This document shows positions 1 through 5,240 of a DNA stretch of 8,435 bases, in pieces (position 1 is the stretch's first letter; each line of letters opens with the position of its first letter). Under the pieces are notes generated by a model. It had not been told where the DNA came from. It did not search any database and saw only the letters and a list, made by a program, of their open reading frames with translations. The stretch comes from Desulfobacula sp. (GTDB lineage: Bacteria; Desulfobacterota; Desulfobacteria; Desulfobacterales; Desulfobacteraceae). The stretch is taken from the NCBI GenBank assembly GCA_023144585.1, contig JAGLFI010000040.1, positions 1 to 8,435 on the forward strand. Direction: 5' to 3'. Position numbers and translations under genes: made by a program.

Positions 1-5
1 AAACA

Positions 6-2195
6 ATGGGCAACTTTTCAGTAAAAGAAAAATATCTTAAATTCATTTTATATATAGTGGTCATAGTCCTTTTAAACATTGTCGGGATTACACTCTTTTT
101 CAGGGCAGACCTGACCCGTGATAAAATCTATTCTTTGTCATTGGCAAGCCAGGACGTTGTGGCCACCCTGTCCGAACCCCTGAGCATAAAAATATTTTTT
201 TCAAAAAATCTTCCAGCACCCCACAATAATACAGAACGATATCTCAGGGATCTTTTGGGAGAATACTCTGCAAGGGGTGGAAGATATTTTAATTATACAT
301 TTTATAATGTCACACCGGATGAAGGCACACTGGCCGGGAAGGCCGATGAAAACAGGAATATGGCAAGAGATTACGGTATACAGCCCATCCAGATCAGGAT
401 AATGGAAAATGACGAGATTAAATTTAAAAATGCCTATATGGGGTTGGTCATTATCCACGGGGATCTGATCGAAAAAATTCAACCCATTACCTCAACAAAT
501 GGTCTTGAATATCAGCTGACAACGGCTATCCAGAAACTGAACAATAAAGTGAGCACTTTGCTGCAACTTGATGAGAAGGTAAAGGTTGACATGTATTTAT
601 CCTCTTCCCTCAACGACATCGCTCCCCTGATCGGCCTTGACCAACTGCCATTGCTGGGCAAGGCTGTCGCTGACACTATTAAAAAGCTCAATGACAAAAG
701 CCTTGGCATTCTTGAATTTAGAATAATTGATATTTCAGACAAAAAAAAACTTGATGCCATTGGGGAAAAACATGATTTAATGGCACTGTCCTGGCCTGAT
801 TTCCCGGGAAAAAAGATTTTGGCAGGCAGTGGAGCCGCTGGACTTGTCATTGCATTTAAAGGCAAAGCAACAACACTTCCCCTGATCAGTGTTTTGGAAC
901 TTCCCATCATCGGTACAACCTATCAAATGGCAGATCCTGCTGCACTGGGGGAGGAGATTAATGCGGTTGTGGAAAAACTGATCGGTATTAACAAGGATAT
1001 CGGGTTCCTGTCAGATCATGGCACTCACTCCCTTATGCCGGACAGAATGGCCATGATGCAGGGACGGCCTTCTTCCGCCATGCAGGCGTTCAACTCTCTT
1101 GTTTCTTCACGGTATTCTATTAAACAGATTGCATTAAAAGACGGGTCCATCCCGGATGGGCTGACCTGTCTGATCATTGCAAGACCTACCCAAAAATTTT
1201 CAGATTATGAATTATTCCAGATTGACCAGACCCTGATGAAAGGAACAAACATTGCTTTTATCTCGGATTCTTTCAATGAAATCATGCCCCAACAGGGTGG
1301 TATGGGCATGCCGCCAAGATATGAACCCATTGATACCGGCCTTGAAAAACTTTTGGCCCATTATGGTGTCAATATAAAGGAGGCCTATGTTTTAGACAAA
1401 CAATCCTATAAGCATCAGGCACCGAAAAATATGGGCGGTGAAGAGCAGAATATTTATTTTGCTCCCATGTTAAAAGAGGAAACCATAAATAATACCCCTC
1501 AATTTATGGATAATATCAAAGGGCTTATTGCCATGCAGATCTCTCCTCTTGAGCTTGTGAACGATAATATTGATAAAGACAAAATTGTGGTAACAAAACT
1601 TTTGTCTTCTTCTGACGAATCATGGCTCATGGAAGGAAATATCAATTTAAACCCCATGTTCATCACCCCGCCGGAATCAAAAGATGAAATGAAATCCTAT
1701 GATCTTGCCTATCTCCTTGAAGGGAGTTTCACAAGTTTTTTCAAAGGCAAAGCCATTCCTGAAAAAGAGTTGGGAGAAAAAAATATTAAAGAAGAAAGGC
1801 AAGGAAAAGGGGGAAAGAACCCGGAAGAGAAAAACAAACTTGAGGGTCTTGCGGCCAAACATACATTTATAGAAACTTCCAAACCTGCCAAGCTGTTTAT
1901 ACTCCCATGTTCTCAGATGCTTCAGGACAATATGCTGGATCCCCAGGGCCGAACAACCAATTCTACATTTATTTTAAATATAATTGATCATCTTAATAAT
2001 GAAGACAAGATCGCTCAGTTAAGAAGCAAACAGCAGACATTAAATCCGATTGCCGATACCACGCCGTTTGACCGACGGCTTATCAAGGCGTTTAATATTA
2101 TCGTTCTGCCTATCCTGGTCATACTGTTCGGCCTTTTAGTCCTTGCCGGAAGAACATCCAGAAAAAAGAAAATCGCCAGACGTTTTAACACTTAA
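6..2195 (+). CDS. GldG-like ABC transporter auxiliary (substrate-binding-like) membrane protein
   Basis: A 729-residue protein with the layout of the GldG / ABC_transp_aux family, the extracytoplasmic partner of an ABC-2 type exporter. Seen: an N-terminal membrane segment (about residues 13-32), then the family-typical DLTRDKIYSLS stretch (35-45) and a beta-rich segment ending IKIFFSKNLP (61-70). Next come YQLTTAIQKLNN (169-180) and GFLSDHGTHSL (333-343), at the place where relatives have a GHGE-like turn. A second membrane segment (about 693-714) is followed by a basic tail (SRKKKIARR). Most of the chain should therefore be periplasmic. Residues 583-612 are a Lys/Glu-rich low-complexity insert, and 427-437 is Gly/Met-rich. 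The start is uncertain: only five bases precede this ATG, no ribosome site is visible, and the frame is open to the window edge. The substrate is unknown. In Bacteroidetes GldG serves gliding; nothing here supports gliding. Confidence 0.82.
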   Translation: MGNFSVKEKYLKFILYIVVIVLLNIVGITLFFRADLTRDKIYSLSLASQDVVATLSEPLSIKIFFSKNLPAPHNNTERYLRDLLGEYSARGGRYFNYTFYNVTPDEGTLAGKADENRNMARDYGIQPIQIRIMENDEIKFKNAYMGLVIIHGDLIEKIQPITSTNGLEYQLTTAIQKLNNKVSTLLQLDEKVKVDMYLSSSLNDIAPLIGLDQLPLLGKAVADTIKKLNDKSLGILEFRIIDISDKKKLDAIGEKHDLMALSWPDFPGKKILAGSGAAGLVIAFKGKATTLPLISVLELPIIGTTYQMADPAALGEEINAVVEKLIGINKDIGFLSDHGTHSLMPDRMAMMQGRPSSAMQAFNSLVSSRYSIKQIALKDGSIPDGLTCLIIARPTQKFSDYELFQIDQTLMKGTNIAFISDSFNEIMPQQGGMGMPPRYEPIDTGLEKLLAHYGVNIKEAYVLDKQSYKHQAPKNMGGEEQNIYFAPMLKEETINNTPQFMDNIKGLIAMQISPLELVNDNIDKDKIVVTKLLSSSDESWLMEGNINLNPMFITPPESKDEMKSYDLAYLLEGSFTSFFKGKAIPEKELGEKNIKEERQGKGGKNPEEKNKLEGLAAKHTFIETSKPAKLFILPCSQMLQDNMLDPQGRTTNSTFILNIIDHLNNEDKIAQLRSKQQTLNPIADTTPFDRRLIKAFNIIVLPILVILFGLLVLAGRTSRKKKIARRFNT

Positions 2196-2200
2196 GAGGA
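2194..2200 (+). promoter_or_regulatory. Ribosome binding site of the DUF4340 gene
   Basis: AAGAGGA lies 8 nt before the ATG at 2209 and overlaps the stop codon of the upstream GldG-like gene. It decides the start in favour of 2209 over the in-frame ATG at 2143, and suggests translational coupling of the two genes. Confidence 0.75.
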
Positions 2201-2208
2201 ATGAACTC

Positions 2209-3150
2209 ATGAAAAAAGAATACCTGATACTGATCGCACTCATCCTTTCATTAAGTGCATATCTTTTGTTTCATAAAGAGAGCAAGGATAATTACACACT
2301 GCCTGCAATTGTAAAAATTGATGTTTCCAAAATCACGGGACTCGTTATAGACAGAAAAGAAGGGGCTATAGAATTTATTAAAAAAGAAAAAAAATGGCTG
2401 CTGACTGATAAAGAATATCCTGCGGATTCATCATCTGTAGAAAACATGCTGGATACTTTGAAAACATTAAAACTATCGGCATTGGTGTCCCAAAAAGGTG
2501 ACCTGAAAAGATATGAACTTGATGATGAAAAGTATATCCGGGTTAAAGTAATGGAAGGCGCAAAGAGTATTTTTGAATTTACCATGGGCAAAGCAGCACC
2601 CACCTTTAACCATACCTTTGTTATGCTGAAAAATGATAACAACATTTATCTTTCCAACGGTAGTTTTAAGTCCTATTTTGACAAGACCCAGGATGATTTC
2701 AGGGATAAAAAAGTATTGAAGTTCAAAGAAGAGTCCATCAAACGCTTTACTATTGAAAAAGATGGATTATCCAAAACACTGATTTCAAAAGAGGGTAAAA
2801 AGGAGGAACAAGAGACTTCCATTATCTGGAGTTCTGAGGATGGAACATCTGTTGACAAGGAGATGATCTTAAACCTGCTGTCCTCTATTTCGTTTCTGGA
2901 GTGTGAAAAATATTTGAACTCCCCCTTTAAAAATGACCTGAAAAATGAAAAACCCTTGTGCAAAATACGTCTTGAGAATGGAAGCAACATAGAGTTAACG
3001 CTTTTTAAAACCGACAAGGAAGACATTTTTAAGGGAATCTCTTCCTTGAATAAGAATGCTTTTTTGTTAAGCCAGTTCAATGGCAAAGAGATTGTGTCTA
3101 CTATTGAAAAACTTTTAGGGATAACTAAGGAAGACGAAAACAAAGATTAA
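2209..3150 (+). CDS. DUF4340 domain membrane-anchored protein
   Basis: A 313-residue protein with a short basic N-terminus and one hydrophobic segment (about residues 5-21), so it is probably anchored in the inner membrane with the rest in the periplasm. The body looks like DUF4340: an ITGLVIDR strand (42-49), a KKWLLTDKEYPAD block (61-73), a helical LDTLKTLKLSALV (81-93), RYELDDEKYIRVKV (101-114), a MGKAAPTFNHTFVML hairpin (126-140) and a DDFRDKKVLKF segment (162-172). The second half (173-300) looks like a diverged repeat of the same fold. The start at 2209 is chosen because the ribosome site at 2194-2200 fits it and the protein then begins with the membrane segment; starting at 2143 would add 22 hydrophilic residues overlapping the previous gene. 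DUF4340 genes commonly sit beside GldG-like genes and ABC components, so it is probably an accessory of that transporter. No catalytic motif is visible; biochemical function unknown. Confidence 0.8.
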   Translation: MKKEYLILIALILSLSAYLLFHKESKDNYTLPAIVKIDVSKITGLVIDRKEGAIEFIKKEKKWLLTDKEYPADSSSVENMLDTLKTLKLSALVSQKGDLKRYELDDEKYIRVKVMEGAKSIFEFTMGKAAPTFNHTFVMLKNDNNIYLSNGSFKSYFDKTQDDFRDKKVLKFKEESIKRFTIEKDGLSKTLISKEGKKEEQETSIIWSSEDGTSVDKEMILNLLSSISFLECEKYLNSPFKNDLKNEKPLCKIRLENGSNIELTLFKTDKEDIFKGISSLNKNAFLLSQFNGKEIVSTIEKLLGITKEDENKD

Positions 3151-3278
3151 AACATCCTATATTTTTTTGTATTCATCTGTCCCCCTCCACTTTGTCGTCA
3201 CCTTCTTTTCTTATTCATCCACACTTGATGGATAAGCCTTGATAACAGATTGATTCCACACCTGTTTTTATCTATCTA

Positions 3279-3307
3279 TTGACTCCAAGCAATACCTTAT
3301 TGATAAA
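3279..3307 (+). promoter_or_regulatory. Candidate upstream sigma-70-type promoter
   Basis: TTGACT (3279-3284) is followed after 17 nt by GATAAA (3302-3307), which match the -35 and -10 consensus at 5/6 and 4/6. It would start transcription near 3314, about 160 nt before mraZ. The two TCACTCCA repeats start inside and just after it. AT-rich DNA gives such matches by chance, so confidence is low. Confidence 0.3.
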
Positions 3308-3325
3308 TCACTCCACTTCACTCCA
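3308..3325 (+). repeat. Two direct repeats TCACTCCA, 10-bp period
   Basis: TCACTCCA occurs at 3308-3315 and again at 3318-3325, exactly one helical turn apart. On the minus strand each reads TGGAGTGA, i.e. a TGGNN box like the MraZ boxes near mraZ but in the opposite orientation. It could be a second operator or a site for another regulator; this is inference from the pattern only. Confidence 0.55.
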
Positions 3326-3368
3326 TTTTAAAATTATAGTTAAGATTTACCTAATTTAAAGGCAAAAT

Positions 3369-3387
3369 AAAAAATATATTATTTTTT
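3369..3387 (+). repeat. A/T-only perfect inverted repeat, possible UP element
   Basis: AAAAAATA (3369-3376) and its exact reverse complement TATTTTTT (3380-3387) flank a 3-nt centre. It ends 2 bp before the candidate -35 box at 3390. Its position and its A-tract/T-tract composition resemble an UP element, which binds the alpha C-terminal domain of RNA polymerase. As an RNA hairpin it would be weak and has no GC stem, so I do not call it a terminator. Confidence 0.4.
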
Positions 3388-3389
3388 CC

Positions 3390-3417
3390 TTGACTTCGTT
3401 ATCATTTTTCGTAAAAG
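3390..3417 (+). promoter_or_regulatory. Candidate mraZ/dcw promoter
   Basis: TTGACT (3390-3395) matches the -35 consensus 5/6. A weak -10 TAAAAG lies at 3412-3417 after 16 nt. TATCAT at 3400-3405 is a better -10 by sequence but has no good -35 at standard distance. Transcription would start near 3424, inside the phased TGGNN boxes, the arrangement expected if MraZ represses its own promoter. Confidence 0.42.
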
Positions 3418-3418
3418 T

Positions 3419-3444
3419 GTGGGCTAAGGTGGTGGAAAGTGGAT
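3419..3444 (+). promoter_or_regulatory. MraZ operator: three TGGNN boxes with 10-bp period
   Basis: GTGGG at 3419, GTGGT at 3429 and GTGGA at 3439 are exactly 10 bp apart. Read as 5-mers from the T, they are TGGGC (3420), TGGTG (3430) and TGGAT (3440), separated by 5-nt spacers. In E. coli MraZ binds three TGGGN direct repeats with 5-nt spacers upstream of its own gene. The same count, spacing and place are seen here, though two boxes are relaxed at the fourth position. The MraZ ring would contact successive boxes on one face of the helix and block transcription of the whole cluster. Confidence 0.75.
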
Positions 3445-3463
3445 AAGTTAATGAATTTTAACT

Positions 3464-3467
3464 AAGG
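3464..3467 (+). promoter_or_regulatory. Ribosome binding site of mraZ
   Basis: AAGG ends 9 nt before the GTG start at 3477. It is a modest site. Just upstream, AGTTAA (3446-3451) and TTAACT (3458-3463) could form a weak A/T hairpin beside it. Confidence 0.5.
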
Positions 3468-3476
3468 CTTAAATAA

Positions 3477-3917
3477 GTGTTTCGATCAAGCTCCTTTCAT
3501 ACAATTGATGCCAAAGGCAGGGTAATTATCCCTTCAAGGTTCAGGAATATCTTGAAGGCGGATAAAATATACGGCGTCATGGTCTCAAACAAGGATGATT
3601 GTTTATACGCTTATACTTTTAATGAATGGGCAAAAGTTGAAACCATGATTTTGTCAGCAAAAAGTCGGGCTATGGGAGATTTTAGAAGATTTTTCCTCGG
3701 CAATTCCTGTGACTGCATGTGTGATAAGCAGGATCGTATCCTGCTCCCTAAGAGTCTAAGAGAATATGCAAATCTTAAAAAAGAAATTGTTCTTGTGGGC
3801 AACCTGGATCGTTTCGAGATCTGGGCACGCGATCGATGGGACAAGGTCAACAAAAGAATGGAGCAGGAACTCAAAAAAGAGGAAGTAAGGGAGGAAATCG
3901 CTTCTCTATGGTTGTAA
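3477..3917 (+). CDS. mraZ: Transcriptional regulator MraZ
   Basis: A 146-residue MraZ, the usual length. MraZ forms a ring of AbrB-like domains and represses the dcw cluster by binding repeats upstream of its own gene. Two half-domains are visible: DAKGRVIIPSRFR (residues 11-23) and DKQDRILLPKSLR (83-95), followed by VGNLDRFEIWARDRW (107-121), the family signature. The start is GTG; the first residues FRSSSFHTIDAKGR match the known family N-terminus, so no other start is reasonable. Oddities: the second signature has Asp86 where the family usually has Gly (DKQGR), and three cysteines alternate just before it (Cys78, Cys80, Cys82). It is the first gene of the cluster, downstream of three phased boxes that look like its own operator. 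Its stop lies 3 nt before rsmH, in the same frame. Confidence 0.97.
   Translation: MFRSSSFHTIDAKGRVIIPSRFRNILKADKIYGVMVSNKDDCLYAYTFNEWAKVETMILSAKSRAMGDFRRFFLGNSCDCMCDKQDRILLPKSLREYANLKKEIVLVGNLDRFEIWARDRWDKVNKRMEQELKKEEVREEIASLWL
3887..3894 (+). promoter_or_regulatory. Strong Shine-Dalgarno-like sequence inside the end of mraZ
   Basis: AAGGGAGG is a near-perfect anti-16S match, but it lies 26 nt before the rsmH ATG, too far for direct use. It is 13 nt before an ATG at 3908 that opens a 7-codon frame (MVVNNGI, stop 3929-3931) overlapping the start of rsmH. It may help translational coupling of rsmH; this is inference. Confidence 0.4.
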
Positions 3918-3920
3918 ACA

Positions 3921-4859
3921 ATGGGATTTGAGCATACGTCTGTAATGCCTCAAGAGGTACATGAGCATCAAAACCTTAAACCCGGAAACATTAGTGTGGA
4001 TTGTACTCTGGGCGGGGCAGGTCACGCGCTTGCAACAATCAAAGCAATACTCCCTGGAGGGACATTGATCGGCATTGATCAGGATTTGAATGCCATTCAT
4101 CATGCTAAAAAAATTTTACACCCGTTTAAAGAGAATACGCTATTGTTCCACAGCAATTTTTCTGATCTTCCAACAATTTTGAACTCTAACGGGATAAAGG
4201 GTGTAAATTCAATACTCCTTGACTTAGGCTTTTCACTAAACCAGCTAAAAAACGGCAACCGCGGATTTAGTTTTAACAAGAATGAACCATTGGATATGCG
4301 AATGGATATTCGAAACGATCTGACAGCCTTTGAGATTGTCAACTCATTCCCGGAGAGTGAGCTGACAAGTATTTTCTTTAAATTTGGTGAAGAAAAATTT
4401 TCAAGACGGATTGCAAAAAAAATTGTGGAAATAAGAAAAAATACACCCATTCATACCAGTTCAGAACTTGCACAAATTATTATAGACATCATCCCTGCAA
4501 AGTACAAATTTAAGCAGCGCATTCATCCTGCTACTAGAGTCTTCCAAGCGATAAGAATTGCTGTCAACAGAGAATTGGAGCAGCTTGAAAAATTCATGCA
4601 AACCGTACCCTCCCTTCTTTTAAAGGGAGGACGACTTTGTATTATTTCTTTCCATTCCCTTGAAGATCGCATTGTAAAGCATGCATTACGCAAATTTGAA
4701 AACAACTGTACATGCCCAAAAGATCTCCCCATCTGTTTATGCGGATTTATCCCACAGATGAAATCGGTTTTCAGGAAACCTTTGGTGGCTACAAAAGAAG
4801 AAATAAAATTCAACCCCATGGCAAGAAGTGCAAAATTAAGGGTGGCTCAAAAAATTTAA
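3921..4859 (+). CDS. rsmH: 16S rRNA (cytosine-1402-N4)-methyltransferase RsmH
   Basis: A 312-residue protein, close to the 313 of E. coli RsmH (MraW). It uses S-adenosylmethionine to methylate N4 of C1402 in 16S rRNA in the ribosomal P site. Visible motifs: FEHTSVMPQEV (residues 3-13), the SAM loop DCTLGGAGHA (27-36), IGIDQD (50-55), ILLDLGFSLNQL (98-109), GFSF (115-118), PLDMRMD (123-129), ATRVFQAIRI (204-213), IISFHSLEDRIVK (241-253) and the C-terminal NPMARSAKLRV (298-308). A Cys cluster CTCP...CLCG (Cys263, 265, 272, 274) also occurs in many homologues. The ATG at 3921 is the only sensible start, because the mraZ stop is in the same frame 3 nt upstream and later starts would lose the HTSV motif. 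No ribosome site is at normal distance, so translation probably depends on ribosomes ending mraZ. Confidence 0.97.
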   Translation: MGFEHTSVMPQEVHEHQNLKPGNISVDCTLGGAGHALATIKAILPGGTLIGIDQDLNAIHHAKKILHPFKENTLLFHSNFSDLPTILNSNGIKGVNSILLDLGFSLNQLKNGNRGFSFNKNEPLDMRMDIRNDLTAFEIVNSFPESELTSIFFKFGEEKFSRRIAKKIVEIRKNTPIHTSSELAQIIIDIIPAKYKFKQRIHPATRVFQAIRIAVNRELEQLEKFMQTVPSLLLKGGRLCIISFHSLEDRIVKHALRKFENNCTCPKDLPICLCGFIPQMKSVFRKPLVATKEEIKFNPMARSAKLRVAQKI

Positions 4860-4862
4860 TAT

Positions 4863-5240
4863 ATGACGATCAAAAATAACATACCCCCAAAAAATATCCA
4901 GGCAAAGAAGCCAGGCTTTTGCTGGTTTGTTATTATTTCTCTCATATTTTGTGAACTTTTGGTTTATACCTGGGTCAGGACAGAATCCATCCAGACCATA
5001 TTGCGGGTATCCAGAGAACAAGAAGTGTCTGCAAAAAAAACGTCTTACCGCAAAGCCTTATCAGTTGAAAGAGATCGGCTGAAATCAGATGACCGCATCA
5101 CCCGGATCGCTAGAACCCGGTTAAACCTTTTTACGGATACGGTAAATCAAACCATTTATCTATCTGATCCTCTGGCAGATCCTCTGGTAAATTATCCAAT
5201 AAATTCTCTGACAAATGCTTTGGCAGGGAGAAAAAAATAA
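4863..5240 (+). CDS. ftsL: FtsL-like cell division protein
   Basis: A 125-residue bitopic membrane protein at the position of ftsL in the dcw cluster; E. coli FtsL has 121 residues. It has a basic cytoplasmic tail (1-19), one membrane segment (about 20-38) and a predicted periplasmic coiled coil (about 41-79). The segment LSVERDRLKSDDRITRIART (66-85), followed by LNLF, resembles the FtsL/DivIC region where the coil meets the RIxxIAxxxLxL motif. FtsL joins FtsB and FtsQ and activates FtsW/FtsI at the septum. Sequence identity in this family is low, so the call rests on topology, the RI motif and gene order. The C-terminal tail holds a perfect tandem DPLA-DPLV, from a 12-bp DNA repeat. The gene begins 3 nt after the rsmH stop in the same frame, and the nearest Shine-Dalgarno-like AAGGGTGG (4838-4845) is 17 nt upstream. 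The stop overlaps the ftsI start by one base. Confidence 0.85.
   Translation: MTIKNNIPPKNIQAKKPGFCWFVIISLIFCELLVYTWVRTESIQTILRVSREQEVSAKKTSYRKALSVERDRLKSDDRITRIARTRLNLFTDTVNQTIYLSDPLADPLVNYPINSLTNALAGRKK
5166..5189 (+). repeat. 12-bp tandem duplication in ftsL
   Basis: GATCCTCTGG occurs at 5166-5175 and 5178-5187 in two 12-bp units that differ by one base (final CA versus TA). The units are in frame and encode DPLA then DPLV in the C-terminal tail of the FtsL-like protein. Confidence 0.85.
5225..5230 (+). promoter_or_regulatory. Ribosome binding site of ftsI
   Basis: AGGGAG ends 9 nt before the ATG at 5240, inside the last codons of ftsL. It supports this start together with the TAATG stop/start overlap. 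Confidence 0.65.

Larger units (their letters stand above)
3151..3476 (+). other. Non-coding control region between the DUF4340 gene and mraZ
   Basis: This 326-bp stretch has no credible ORF on either strand. From left to right it holds a run of seven T (3162-3168) without a preceding hairpin, a pyrimidine-rich stretch (about 3175-3216), a weak inverted repeat ATCCA/TGGAT (3217-3233), a candidate promoter (3279-3307) and an 8-bp direct repeat TCACTCCA at 3308 and 3318. These are followed by a perfect A/T inverted repeat (3369-3387), a candidate promoter (3390-3417), three phased MraZ-type boxes (3419-3444) and the mraZ ribosome site. It is long for this otherwise tightly packed window, which fits a regulated promoter for the dcw cluster. 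Confidence 0.8.

Noticed and set aside
512..910. Minus-strand open frame opposite the GldG-like gene (132 codons)
   Set aside because: Antisense shadow without a ribosome site or recognisable domain.
6..2195. Gliding motility function for the GldG-like gene
   Set aside because: The family is widespread outside gliding bacteria and no other gliding gene is present in the window.
2143..2208. Longer start for the DUF4340 protein at ATG 2143
   Set aside because: It overlaps 53 nt of the GldG-like gene and puts 22 hydrophilic residues before the membrane segment, while AAGAGGA is correctly spaced for ATG 2209.
2673..3143. Long minus-strand open frame opposite the DUF4340 gene (156 codons)
   Set aside because: Ser/Phe/Leu-rich composition is what a Lys/Glu-rich gene gives on its complement; no domain is recognisable.
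3162..3168. T run after the DUF4340 stop as a Rho-independent terminator
   Set aside because: No GC-rich or even stable stem precedes the seven T, so it lacks the hairpin half of a terminator.
3217..3233. ATCCA/TGGAT inverted repeat as terminator hairpin
   Set aside because: The stem is only 5 bp with a 7-nt loop and no T run follows.
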